DNA of 64,000 nucleotides from Lachnospiraceae bacterium (GTDB taxonomy: Bacteria; Bacillota; Clostridia; Lachnospirales; Lachnospiraceae). Below the pieces are notes generated by a model. That model ran no database searches. It saw nothing but the letters and a program-made list of their open reading frames with translations, and was not told the origin of the DNA. Made by a program: the position numbers and the translations under genes. The stretch spans positions 35,492-99,491 of the forward strand of contig JAKSHY010000010.1 of the NCBI GenBank assembly GCA_024399135.1, read 5' to 3'. Positions 1 through 8,783 of the stretch are shown here, piece by piece (the first letter of the stretch is position 1; each line of letters opens with the position of its first letter).

Positions 1-1
1 A

Positions 2-892
2 GGTATATCCTTGACGGTAGAACTTGTTGCTTCTGATGGAAATGTACCGTATATAGATGACATTAAAAAAGTGTGTATGGAGAATTTAGGAGTTCTGTGT
101 CATTTGACTGATCCTAGAGCAAATACAACAACAGATATCAGACATCTAACAGAAATGCCTATGGAAGAACATTTAAAGGTTTGGGAACCATTCCATTCAG
201 CTTTGTTTGATTATCGCCAAGCTACTTGGGGAAAAAATAGAAGAGAGAATTTCTGTTACGGTGGTGTATGGTCATTTAATTTAGGACTTGGTAATGGAAA
301 GCTTAAGCAATGTTATAGGAATTCAGATACGGTACAATGGATTTTTGATAACATAGAAGAGCCAATCCATTATCTGCCTAGAGGATATCATTGCTCATTT
401 GCCCATTGCTTTAATAGTCATGTTTTCGATTGCCTCTGCGGCGTGATACCAGAAATATCGTCACCATATTATTCGGAGTTGAGAAATAGAGTTCTTCCTG
501 ATGGAAGCGAATGGATTAAAGGGGCATATAAAGAGGTTTATAATAAACGTGTTTGTGAAAATAATGAAGAGTATACTGATGACGAAAAACTGTTTGCAGA
601 CGGTATTATCAAAATATGGAATGAAGAAGAGACTGATAAAGAATTTTTAGGTTGTTTTCAAAAGTGCATTGATATATTAGCAGATACTTATGACATCAAA
701 ATATATGGAGAGGATACCATTTCTAATTGGATAGCGAAGAATATTGTAATAAATAGCAACAATCATGAAAATGACATTACAATAGTCACAGACTACGCGG
801 AAATTGGACCTTTAAAAGAAACTCTTATAAAAGAGGGGCATACAAATGTTATTAGTGTTGTTGATTTGGAGAGATATGCAAAAGAGGGATAA
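2..892 (+). CDS. Radical SAM protein, C-terminal part (cut by window edge)
   Basis: The frame is open to the first base, so the start and the radical SAM core lie outside the window. The visible part aligns along its length with the C-terminal two thirds of the radical SAM protein at 2198: the blocks NFCYGGVWSF and HCSFAHCFN match EYCYAGKYSF and CPMAHCYNC, followed by similar PEISSPYY / PELNTPSY segments. These cysteines resemble a SPASM/twitch-type auxiliary iron-sulfur region. The last ~70 residues (DIKIYGED ... DITIVTDY ... VISVVDLE) look like a short Rossmann-type module also found in two neighbours. It is the first visible gene of a tight plus-strand operon, with 8 bases to the next. A TTG at 11 gives an apparent start but is internal by homology. 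The substrate is unknown. Confidence 0.8.
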   Translation, partial: GISLTVELVASDGNVPYIDDIKKVCMENLGVLCHLTDPRANTTTDIRHLTEMPMEEHLKVWEPFHSALFDYRQATWGKNRRENFCYGGVWSFNLGLGNGKLKQCYRNSDTVQWIFDNIEEPIHYLPRGYHCSFAHCFNSHVFDCLCGVIPEISSPYYSELRNRVLPDGSEWIKGAYKEVYNKRVCENNEEYTDDEKLFADGIIKIWNEEETDKEFLGCFQKCIDILADTYDIKIYGEDTISNWIAKNIVINSNNHENDITIVTDYAEIGPLKETLIKEGHTNVISVVDLERYAKEG

Positions 893-900
893 AAATTCTA

Positions 901-2184
901 ATGATAAGAATGATATTCGGAGTTGGAAAAACTCTGTATAATAATTGGAAATATATTAAAAAATATTATAATCCTGATTTGGCGATAGATAATAATCAAG
1001 ATATGTGGGGAGAAAATGATAGGATTACTGGTTTGCCATGTATTTCACCGTATGATTTGTCAAAATATGCGGATTTTGAGGTGTTGATTACTGTTGGTGA
1101 TCCATATTCTGTAGACAGTATAAGCACTCAGTTAGCTGACAAAGGTATAAAGATAGTATATCTCAGCGAGAAAATAAAAGAATGGTCTGTATATGAACCA
1201 TTTCCGTTAGAAGTGAATATTCACAATCAAAATAAAAGGATTTGGCTAGTGAATACACCAGAACATGATAATCTTGGTGATCATTTAATTGCAAAAGTCG
1301 AGGTGGAATTAATCAAAAAGATAAATCCAGAATGCGAGTTATTTGAAATAACAGATATGAATTACTTGTGGAATCGAGAAAGACTAAGAACTCTGATAAT
1401 GCCAAATGACATAATTATAATTACCGGTGGTGGATTTCTTGGCTCAATGTGGCTCTATAACGGAGAAAATACGGTTAGAGAAATTATAGCTGACTATCCC
1501 AATAATAGAATAATAGTATTTCCTCAGACTGTATATTTTGAAAAAAATGAGAGAGGAAAAAAGGAGTTTTTAAAGTCAAAAAAAATATATAAAAGTCATG
1601 ATAAACTATTTTTTTGTTTAAGAGAAAAAAAGTCATATGATCTTTTAAAATCTCTTTTTCGAGATGAATCGAAATTATATTTGCTACCTGACATGGCCTT
1701 ATTTCTTAATTACAGTAGCCCTGTAGAGATAGTTAGGAATAAGGTGGCCATTTGTTTGCGGAGTGATAAAGAGAGTGCTTTAAAATCACATGAAAAAGAT
1801 AGGTTGATTCAGATGGTAAAGAGAAAAACTGAAAACGTGTGTTTTATAACTACACATTCTGGAGATTTTGAAGGAAAAACAAGCAGAGAAGAACAGATAA
1901 GAAACAAGTTGGATGAGATAGCTTCATACTCGCTTATTATTACAGATACGTTACATTGCATGATCTTTGCTGCGATTTGCGGAACGCCTTGCATTGCAAT
2001 TGATAATTTATCTCAAAAAGTGAGTAGTGTTTATGAATGGATAAGAGAATTGCAATATGTAAAGTTCTGTATGAATCTTGATGATATGGATTCAATTATT
2101 AATAAGTTATTTAACTGTCCAGGTAAATTTGTATTGCCGAATCGTGAAAGGTTTGAAGCGGAAATAAAAAGTATTTTATGTTAG
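901..2184 (+). CDS. Polysaccharide pyruvyl transferase family protein
   Basis: The protein has 427 residues. The first ~95 (IFGVGKTLYNNW, then VLITVGDPYSV) look like a small Rossmann-type module. From ~110 it is a polysaccharide pyruvyl transferase domain: DNLGDH at 123-128, the GGG(F)LG loop at 176, an IVFPQTVYF strand, LREKKSY, LLPDMALF, and near the end TDTLHCMIFAAICGTP, the usual substrate-loop signature. Family members transfer pyruvate from phosphoenolpyruvate to sugars of exopolysaccharide or wall polymers, but some act on other glycans, so the exact reaction is inferred only from fold. It lies between two paralogous radical SAM genes and shares their transcript. The ATG at 901 follows an AGAGGG-type site; a second ATG lies three codons on. 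Confidence 0.85.
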   Translation: MIRMIFGVGKTLYNNWKYIKKYYNPDLAIDNNQDMWGENDRITGLPCISPYDLSKYADFEVLITVGDPYSVDSISTQLADKGIKIVYLSEKIKEWSVYEPFPLEVNIHNQNKRIWLVNTPEHDNLGDHLIAKVEVELIKKINPECELFEITDMNYLWNRERLRTLIMPNDIIIITGGGFLGSMWLYNGENTVREIIADYPNNRIIVFPQTVYFEKNERGKKEFLKSKKIYKSHDKLFFCLREKKSYDLLKSLFRDESKLYLLPDMALFLNYSSPVEIVRNKVAICLRSDKESALKSHEKDRLIQMVKRKTENVCFITTHSGDFEGKTSREEQIRNKLDEIASYSLIITDTLHCMIFAAICGTPCIAIDNLSQKVSSVYEWIRELQYVKFCMNLDDMDSIINKLFNCPGKFVLPNRERFEAEIKSILC

Positions 2185-2197
2185 ATAGAGGATAAAG

Positions 2198-3202
2198 ATG
2201 AAACCTAAACATTTTATTAACTGTTATGTTCCTACACAAGCTTGTAACTTTAGGTGTGCATACTGCTACATAGGCCAGCGAAAGGATTTTGATAACAAGC
2301 TATTTAAATGCATATATCCAATCTCGACTATGCAGAGGGCTACGACTGTAGAACGAATGGGAGGAATATGTATTTTTAATTTATGTGCTGGCGGTGAAAC
2401 TTTATTGTCGAAAGAAATAATTCCCGTGATTCATATGTTGTTAGATAATGGTCATAATGTTTCGGTTGTCACTAACGGAACGATTTCAGAACGATTTGAT
2501 GAATTGCTTTTGCTTCCTGATGTGTTACAGGATTTTTTATACATAAAGTTTTCTTTTCACTATTTTGAATTGGTCAGAACTGGGATGCTCGAAAATTTTT
2601 GGAAAAATGTAAAGAAAATCAAAGAGTCAAAAATATCCTTTTCCGTAGATATAACACCGTGTGATGAATTAATAAAATATATTCCGGAAATCAAGGAATT
2701 GTTTGAAGTGAATATGAATGGTGCTATGCCACATATTTCGGTTGCAAGAGATACAACTGATAATTCATTGAAAATACTGTCGAAACTATCCAAGAATGAA
2801 TATCAAAAGGTCTGGTCGGTATTTAATTCGAAAAAATTTGATTATAAAATTAACGAATTCCTTAAGCCGCACAACGAATATTGTTATGCAGGTAAATATA
2901 GTTTTTCATTAGAACTAGCTACAGGAAATTGCAGAATCTGCGATGGTGCACCAAATCCAAAAGAAATGAACTTTTATAACTTATATGAAAATCCAGATGA
3001 AGAAATATCATTTAAAGAGATTGGAACAAATTGCCCAATGGCACATTGTTATAATTGTCACGCTTTGTTAACATTGGGCACAATTCCTGAATTAAATACT
3101 CCATCTTACGCAGATATGTTAGATCGTGTAGATAATAATGGAGACCACTGGTTAAAACCAAAAGTGTATGATTTTTATTCTAAGAAGATAGATACAGAAT
3201 GA
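2198..3202 (+). CDS. Radical SAM protein with SPASM-like C-terminus
   Basis: Complete radical SAM enzyme of 334 residues. The 4Fe-4S/SAM motif is C16-x3-C20-x2-C23 (CNFRCAYC), followed by a GGETLLS segment (the GGE that contacts SAM). The C-terminal part carries further cysteines, CYAGKYSF, CRICDG and CPMAHCYNC, in a SPASM-like arrangement, so a second cluster is likely. Its paralogue is the cut gene at the window start. There is no RiPP precursor in the operon; the glycosyltransferase, pyruvyl transferase and deacetylase-like neighbours suggest a role in modifying a surface glycan or glycopeptide (inference). The ATG follows an AGAGGA site; the stop codon overlaps the next start by four bases. 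Confidence 0.85.
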   Translation: MKPKHFINCYVPTQACNFRCAYCYIGQRKDFDNKLFKCIYPISTMQRATTVERMGGICIFNLCAGGETLLSKEIIPVIHMLLDNGHNVSVVTNGTISERFDELLLLPDVLQDFLYIKFSFHYFELVRTGMLENFWKNVKKIKESKISFSVDITPCDELIKYIPEIKELFEVNMNGAMPHISVARDTTDNSLKILSKLSKNEYQKVWSVFNSKKFDYKINEFLKPHNEYCYAGKYSFSLELATGNCRICDGAPNPKEMNFYNLYENPDEEISFKEIGTNCPMAHCYNCHALLTLGTIPELNTPSYADMLDRVDNNGDHWLKPKVYDFYSKKIDTE

Positions 3203-3918
3203 AGGAGTGTAGAGAATTGCATATACATATATCAATAGATGATGTAAAAGGTGTATTTAGGGCTCTTACAAAAGAAAAAATGAATAGTATCTTTGACACC
3301 AGAATGTTAGGTTTTTTAAAAACAATGCATGAAAAATACAATGCACAATTTGATTTGTATTGTACTTATAGTATAGAAGGATATTTATTTACAGATATAA
3401 GTGACAGATACCAAAAAGAGTTTATAAATAATTCTAACTGGATTAGGCTAGGGTTTCATTGTTATTCGGAACAAGAAGACAGGAGTAGTGGCTTGTTTAT
3501 TGGTGATATCGATCTTTTTATGGGAGGGTTAATTCGTATTGCGGGGCAAAGTAAAATGCCACAGTACCTAAGGACACACAAATTTTTAGGAGATGTGAAT
3601 TATTGTAAGGCTTTGACAGAGAAAGGTGTTTCTTTTTTGCTAACGGCAGATGATAATCGTAATTGCTATTACCATGATGGCACGATAACAGATATTTTAG
3701 CTAAAAATGGTTATTGGCATGATGATAAAAATGATATTTCATTTGTGAAAACAGCATTCAGATTAGAGAAAGTTGATGATGTGTACAAGGAAATAATGCA
3801 TTATCGAAAAAAAGAATATCCGGTTGTTGCAATATTTACACATGAATGTTTTATGGATTCAATTGATATTCGAGATAAATTCGAAACCTGTTGTAAATTA
3901 GCAATGGAAGATCATTAA
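3199..3918 (+). CDS. Polysaccharide deacetylase-like (NodB-fold) protein
   Basis: Protein of 239 residues, translationally coupled to the preceding gene by an ATGA overlap. It opens with IHISIDDV, which resembles the first metal motif of NodB-fold carbohydrate esterases (strand ending in a D-D pair). LGFHCYSE near residue 90 and FTHECF near 215 offer the expected histidines. The overall pattern fits the divergent glycoside hydrolase/deacetylase superfamily rather than a classical NodB enzyme. There is no signal peptide, so it would act in the cytosol, on a lipid- or nucleotide-linked precursor if it follows its neighbours (inference). No close named family is recognised. Confidence 0.6.
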   Translation: MKECRELHIHISIDDVKGVFRALTKEKMNSIFDTRMLGFLKTMHEKYNAQFDLYCTYSIEGYLFTDISDRYQKEFINNSNWIRLGFHCYSEQEDRSSGLFIGDIDLFMGGLIRIAGQSKMPQYLRTHKFLGDVNYCKALTEKGVSFLLTADDNRNCYYHDGTITDILAKNGYWHDDKNDISFVKTAFRLEKVDDVYKEIMHYRKKEYPVVAIFTHECFMDSIDIRDKFETCCKLAMEDH

Positions 3919-3929
3919 AAGGGGAAAAG

Positions 3930-5048
3930 ATGATTCTAAAAAACGGAACATTTAAAGGAATGGCCCAAGATATAGTTAATTCAGGTGACAAGATTATTCT
4001 GTTTGGTACGGGCGTGGTAGGATCTACAATTACACCTGAGATTTTGAAAGAGCATAATCTACTAGATAGAATATTATGTTGCGTTGATAACGATAGAACT
4101 AAGTGGAATACATGTATTGATATGTGTGGTGAAAAAATCAAAATTTTATCGCCTCACATTTTAACAGAGCTTAAAGATAAAGTAACTATTTTGATTACAA
4201 TAAGCAGATACAGAAGTGTTTTAAATCAGTTGAAAAGTATGGACAATATAGGCGCATTTTCCTGTTTTATTGTTCCGGTACTTTGTGTAAATAGTTTTCA
4301 TTCGGAAGGTGGTAATGGAATATCCTCAGCATATACTGCACCTCAGATTCCTAAAATAATTCATTATATGTGGTTTGGCGAAAAAAAGCTTCCACAAAAA
4401 CTTCAGAATTGTATAGATAGTTGGAAAAAATATTGCCCAGATTATGAAATTATAAGATGGGATGAATCAAACTATAATGTTCGTAAAAACATTTTTTTGG
4501 CACAGGCATATGACACTAAAAAGTATGGATTTATACCAGATTATGCCAGACTAGAAGTTCTATATGAATATGGCGGAATATATCTTGATACGGATGTAGA
4601 ATTGGTAAGAAATATTGATGATTTATTATATCAGGAGGCTTTCTGCAGCGTAGAAAAGTGGCAGGTTTTGAACTTTGGGGGGTGTAGTGGAGCTATAAAA
4701 GGTCACAAAAGCTTGGAGCCTTTTCTTGAAAAATGGTCTAGACGGTCATTAATTAGAACGGACGGGACAATTGATAACACTTCCAGTGGATTAATAGATA
4801 CATCGGTAGCTTTGAATGCAGGATACAGAATAAATGGGAATAATCAAATGGTTAATGGGATGAATATATATTCGTATGATTATTTCCATCCATATGATTA
4901 TATGACAGGAAAACTTGAAATGACAAATGATACGCATTCTATCCATCATTTTAATGGAGGATGGTTAGATGCTGCTTCAAAGAAGGTAAATGAAGGGACA
5001 GCAGCAGAATATGATGCATTGATGAAACGTGCTATGAATGTTGGGTAA
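3930..5048 (+). CDS. DXD glycosyltransferase with N-terminal Rossmann-like module
   Basis: Protein of 372 residues. Residues ~15-110 form a Rossmann-like module (IILFGTGVVGST, then a CVDNDRTKW segment) of the kind fused to many glycan enzymes. Residues ~140-370 are a Gly_transf_sug / OCH1-like glycosyltransferase: KIIHYMWFG, PDYEIIRWDE, FIPDYARLEVLYEYGGIYLD, with the metal-binding D220-T-D222. The C-terminal SIHHFNGGW is typical of this family, which also includes the clostridial toxin glycosyltransferase fold. It uses a nucleotide sugar and probably builds a surface polymer. It is the last complete gene of the operon, 11 bases after the deacetylase-like gene. No membrane segment is seen. Confidence 0.85.
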   Translation: MILKNGTFKGMAQDIVNSGDKIILFGTGVVGSTITPEILKEHNLLDRILCCVDNDRTKWNTCIDMCGEKIKILSPHILTELKDKVTILITISRYRSVLNQLKSMDNIGAFSCFIVPVLCVNSFHSEGGNGISSAYTAPQIPKIIHYMWFGEKKLPQKLQNCIDSWKKYCPDYEIIRWDESNYNVRKNIFLAQAYDTKKYGFIPDYARLEVLYEYGGIYLDTDVELVRNIDDLLYQEAFCSVEKWQVLNFGGCSGAIKGHKSLEPFLEKWSRRSLIRTDGTIDNTSSGLIDTSVALNAGYRINGNNQMVNGMNIYSYDYFHPYDYMTGKLEMTNDTHSIHHFNGGWLDAASKKVNEGTAAEYDALMKRAMNVG

Positions 5049-5089
5049 GAGGACTTTATAATATGAAAAAATATTGATTTGGAGAACAG

Positions 5090-5353
5090 GTGTCGAATTC
5101 GCTAATAATGTTTTTTGATGATGATTATAATAGGATTAAAGAATTTTTAAACCTTCCATATAAGAATAAGGTATGCTTTGTGCCATTTCCAATGCAAGGA
5201 AAAGGGATTGCCTCAATAGAATATAAAAAAGAATGTGTAGATTTACCGTTTTTTAATATTGTGAGCAAAGGCGCATCAGGTGGTGCGCTATATTACGATG
5301 TTTTTGAATTGTTACTCAATAATGAAGTGGTTCAAATAGCGAATGTAAGATAA
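5090..5353 (+). pseudogene. Short DUF1919-like C-terminal remnant
   Basis: An 87-residue frame beginning at GTG after a GGAG site. The order EFLNLPYKNKVCF followed near the end by ALYYDVFELLL resembles the C-terminal third of DUF1919 proteins, which occur in exopolysaccharide loci; the rest of that ~200-residue domain is absent. I read it as a truncated remnant at the end of the glycan operon, but a genuine small protein cannot be excluded. The preceding 41 bases contain only a four-codon frame. The family assignment rests on pattern memory and is weak. Confidence 0.4.
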
Positions 5354-5414
5354 GTTTATAATTTGATATAGCAATAGAAACAAATGAATGATAATAATAA
5401 AAGGACCTCATTAA

Positions 5415-5912
5415 ATGATTAGATACTGTATGAACTGCGAAAAGGATATTGATTTCGAACCTAAGGAAGTGTCGTCGAAAAACGATTTGAAATGCCCTTA
5501 TTGCGGGGGAATTATTGCTAAAGACAGCAGGCATCCAGTTAATTCTGAGTATAGTGACCAAGCTGAAACTAAGATAGGAAATACAATTTCGAAAATGATT
5601 CATATTGCATTCATATTTTATGTGACACTCTCGTTAATAGGAATTCTGGGTTATGTTTTTAATATAGATAAAATGCTATATATTGCAACAGGTATTGCAC
5701 TAGGAGCATTTCTGATTCAGTTTCTTACAGGGACACTTGTTTTTGGCTTAGGGATTATATTTCTTCCAATAGGAGCAATTGCGGGATTTTTGGTTTTTAA
5801 GGATATTCGAGGAGCATTCTTAGGAATAGATATAGTCTTTTTGGTAAGACATATAATAAGGGACATAATACTCCGAATTATTGCGAAATTGACAGGAATT
5901 GGAAGCAAATAA
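5415..5912 (+). CDS. Zinc-ribbon membrane protein
   Basis: A 165-residue protein with an N-terminal zinc ribbon (CMNC at 5-8 and CPYC near 33-36) and at least two to three hydrophobic segments from residue ~62 (HIAFIFYVTLSLIGILGY, then a long hydrophobic run to ~140). A zinc ribbon followed by membrane helices is common in Firmicutes proteins of unknown role. The start has an AAAGGA site seven bases upstream. No specific family or function is recognised. Confidence 0.7.
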   Translation: MIRYCMNCEKDIDFEPKEVSSKNDLKCPYCGGIIAKDSRHPVNSEYSDQAETKIGNTISKMIHIAFIFYVTLSLIGILGYVFNIDKMLYIATGIALGAFLIQFLTGTLVFGLGIIFLPIGAIAGFLVFKDIRGAFLGIDIVFLVRHIIRDIILRIIAKLTGIGSK

Positions 5913-6040
5913 TAAATATGACAAAAATATATGAAAATGTATGATTCATAAAATCTTGTTCAGTTTTGTCACAATCGTTCTCATTATGCTGAAGTATCTA
6001 GCAATTCACTAAATCCAACTGATATAATTATTATATTCAC

Positions 6041-6190
6041 AAAGCACAGTCAAGGTATTGGTGATAGTGCAACATGTAATGCATGCTTAAGAAAGCACAG
6101 CCAAGGTATTGGTGACAGTGCAACGTGTAATGCATGCTTAAGAAAGCACAGCCAAGGTATTGGCGACAGTGCAATATGTGATGCATATTA
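6041..6190. repeat. Tandem array, 51-bp period, about 2.9 copies
   Basis: Units start at 6041, 6092 and 6143 with the word AAAGCACAG and carry CAAGGTATTGG(T/C)GA and (A/G)TGCATGCTTAAG. Copies differ at only a few positions. The array fills most of the 5913-6231 gap and ends about 40 bases before the beta-mannosidase start, so it probably lies in or next to its leader or promoter. Apart from the array the gap holds nothing I recognise. Confidence 0.9.
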
Positions 6191-6231
6191 CGGAAGAACA
6201 GTTCATATTATGGGATAACAGGGAGAAGAAA

Positions 6232-8769
6232 ATGAAAAAAATATTGCTTGAGGACAACTGGAAATTAAGAAGAACAGATCAGGATGAAATGCTTGATGCC
6301 AAGGTTCCGGGATCTGTGTATTGTGATCTTTTAAATAATGGGAAGATGGAAGATCCATACTGGAAGGACAATGAAGATGAGGTATTAAAACTCATGGATT
6401 ACGACTATGAATACACTACTGTATTCGATGTCGAAAAGGATGTTCTTGAAATGTCAGAAGTTGAGCTTGTATTCGAGGGCTTGGATACGATAGCTGACAT
6501 AATCTTAAATGATCAGAATATTGATCATACTGAGAATATGCATCGCACGTATAAGTATCCTGTTAAGGATATTCTTAGGGAGAAGGATAATAAATTAACT
6601 GTAATATTCAGATCACCAACGAAGTACATTGATGAGGCATTCAAGAAGGCACCAACACTTGGAACAGAGGATGCGATGAACGGTTTCGTTCATATTCGTA
6701 AGGCACACTACATGTTCGGCTGGGACTGGGGTGCTCATCTTCCTGATGCCGGAATTTGGAGACCGGTATATTTGTTAGGAATTGACAGCGCCAAGATAGA
6801 GACTGTAAGTGTTCTGCAGTTCCATGAAAATGATGAGGTCAGACTTGAACTTGAACCAGAAATAACACTTTTTGATGTTGGGTGTCAGAAAACTGTCACA
6901 TTAGATAAGGAAAGTACATTAAGCGGAATAGCTAGCAAAAAGCTTGCTGTTGCATATGAAATCAAGAACCCTGACGGAGAATTGATAATTGAAGGAGCTT
7001 ACGAGCTTACAAGTAGTAATTCCGACAATCAAAACGCCGGTGGCAAAGATATAGTTATCAAAAATCCTATGCTTTGGTGGCCTAACGGTTTCGGAAAACA
7101 ATATCTTTATACTGTAATCGTGAAGATTAAGGATGAGAACGATAAGGTTCTTGATGTATGGGAGCGCAGAATTGGACTTAGAACCATCACTATGGATAGA
7201 TCCAAGGATGAATGGGGAGAAAGATTCGCAACATGTGTTAATGGTGTAAATATATTTGCAATGGGAGCAGACTACATTCCAGAGGATCATCTTCTTGGAA
7301 GAGTTAATAAGGAAACGACTAAAACTCTTCTGGAAAAGGCAGTCTTCGCTAATTTTAACTCCATAAGAGTGTGGGGTGGTGGACATTATCCAGAGGACTG
7401 GTTCTTTGATCTATGCGATGAAATGGGACTTATCGTATGGGAAGATTTCATGTTCGCTTGCGCGGTATATGATTTAACTCCAGAATTTGAAGAAAATATT
7501 AAGGCTGAAATTGAAGATAATCTGAAGAGAATGAGACATCATGCTTCACTGGGACTTATGTGTGGTAACAACGAGATGGAGCAGTTCGTTAAGGAACGTA
7601 CATGGGTAAGCAAGGACAGTGAGGTTAGAGACTACATTATTATGTATGAGAGAATTATGCCAATGATGATGAAGAAGTATGCGCCTCAGGTATATTATTG
7701 GCCAGCGAGTCCTTCATCTGGCGGTTCGTTTGATGATCCAAGAGATGAGAACAGAGGTGATGTTCATTATTGGGATGTCTGGCATGGAAATAAGCCATTT
7801 TCTGAATACAGAAAGTTCTATTTTAGATATCTTTCAGAGTTTGGTTTTCAGTCATTCCCATCCAAGAAGACTGTTGAGACATTTACAGATGATGAGCATG
7901 ATATGAATATCTTCTCATATATTATGGAGAAACATCAGAGAAATGGAGCTGCGAATGGAAAGATAATGAATTATATGCAGCAAACATATAGATATCCATC
8001 AAGCTTTGAAAATGTTATTTATGCATCCCAGCTTCTTCAGGCAGATGCAATAAGATACGGTGTAGAGCATTTTAGAAGAAACAGAAATGACAGTCGTTGT
8101 ATGGGTGCCGTTTACTGGCAGTTTAATGACTGCTGGCCTGTTGCATCATGGTCGAGTGTAGATTATTGTCAAAGACTTAAGGCGCTTCACTATTATGCAA
8201 GAAGATTCTTCAACCCAATCATGATTTCATGTGAAGAAGAGGGAATGATGGGAAGTGGACAGGAATTGGTTCGACTTCCATTTGAATTTAATAAATCGAT
8301 TCACCTTAATGTAACCAATGAAACATTGTTCGACGAGGATTTGGTTGTTAACTGGGAAATAAGAAATTCAAGTGGTGAGGTGTTAAGATACGAATCCAAG
8401 ACAGTTACAGTTCCTAGTCTTTCAAGCGTATGGCTCGACAAGGTTGAGCTTCCTGATATTAAAATTTATGACGAGTATGTCAGCTTTAATGTATGTAAGG
8501 AAGGTGAAGTTCTTTCTGAGGGAACAGTTATCTTTTCTTATCCTAAATATTTTAGATATCAGAATCCTGAGCTTAAGTATGAGGTTAATGGTAATAAAAT
8601 TACTGTCAGTGCCTCTTCGTATGCCAAGAGTGTTGAAATCCTTAATGAGAATGAGGATTTGATTCTTTCTGATAACTACTTTGATTTGAACGGAGATTCC
8701 AGAACTGTAGAAGTTATTTCGGGTGATATCAAGGGTATCAAATTAAAGAGTGTATACGATATTAATTAG
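6232..8769 (+). CDS. Beta-mannosidase, glycoside hydrolase family 2
   Basis: An 845-residue cytosolic GH2 enzyme without a signal peptide, the usual size for the family. The N-terminal jelly-roll begins LLEDNWKLRR and contains the HYMFGWDWGAHLPDAGIWRP block typical of beta-mannosidases. The (beta/alpha)8 barrel carries the acid/base Glu448 in GNNEMEQ and the nucleophile Glu536 in SEFGFQ; GAVYWQFNDCWP follows. It releases terminal beta-linked mannose from short manno-oligosaccharides. An upstream in-frame start at 6160 lies in the tandem array and has no ribosome site, whereas the ATG at 6232 follows GGGAGAAG. The next genes give mannose isomerisation and fructose phosphorylation, so the three form a catabolic unit. 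Confidence 0.92.
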   Translation: MKKILLEDNWKLRRTDQDEMLDAKVPGSVYCDLLNNGKMEDPYWKDNEDEVLKLMDYDYEYTTVFDVEKDVLEMSEVELVFEGLDTIADIILNDQNIDHTENMHRTYKYPVKDILREKDNKLTVIFRSPTKYIDEAFKKAPTLGTEDAMNGFVHIRKAHYMFGWDWGAHLPDAGIWRPVYLLGIDSAKIETVSVLQFHENDEVRLELEPEITLFDVGCQKTVTLDKESTLSGIASKKLAVAYEIKNPDGELIIEGAYELTSSNSDNQNAGGKDIVIKNPMLWWPNGFGKQYLYTVIVKIKDENDKVLDVWERRIGLRTITMDRSKDEWGERFATCVNGVNIFAMGADYIPEDHLLGRVNKETTKTLLEKAVFANFNSIRVWGGGHYPEDWFFDLCDEMGLIVWEDFMFACAVYDLTPEFEENIKAEIEDNLKRMRHHASLGLMCGNNEMEQFVKERTWVSKDSEVRDYIIMYERIMPMMMKKYAPQVYYWPASPSSGGSFDDPRDENRGDVHYWDVWHGNKPFSEYRKFYFRYLSEFGFQSFPSKKTVETFTDDEHDMNIFSYIMEKHQRNGAANGKIMNYMQQTYRYPSSFENVIYASQLLQADAIRYGVEHFRRNRNDSRCMGAVYWQFNDCWPVASWSSVDYCQRLKALHYYARRFFNPIMISCEEEGMMGSGQELVRLPFEFNKSIHLNVTNETLFDEDLVVNWEIRNSSGEVLRYESKTVTVPSLSSVWLDKVELPDIKIYDEYVSFNVCKEGEVLSEGTVIFSYPKYFRYQNPELKYEVNGNKITVSASSYAKSVEILNENEDLILSDNYFDLNGDSRTVEVISGDIKGIKLKSVYDIN

Positions 8770-8783
8770 GGAGAATAATTTAA

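Noticed and set aside
11..892. Complete gene starting at the TTG at position 11
   Set aside because: The frame is open upstream, and homology with the protein at 2198 shows that this point is in the middle of the protein.
6160..6231. Longer N-terminus of the beta-mannosidase
   Set aside because: It is encoded by the 51-bp array, lacks a ribosome site, and the GH2 family start matches the ATG at 6232.
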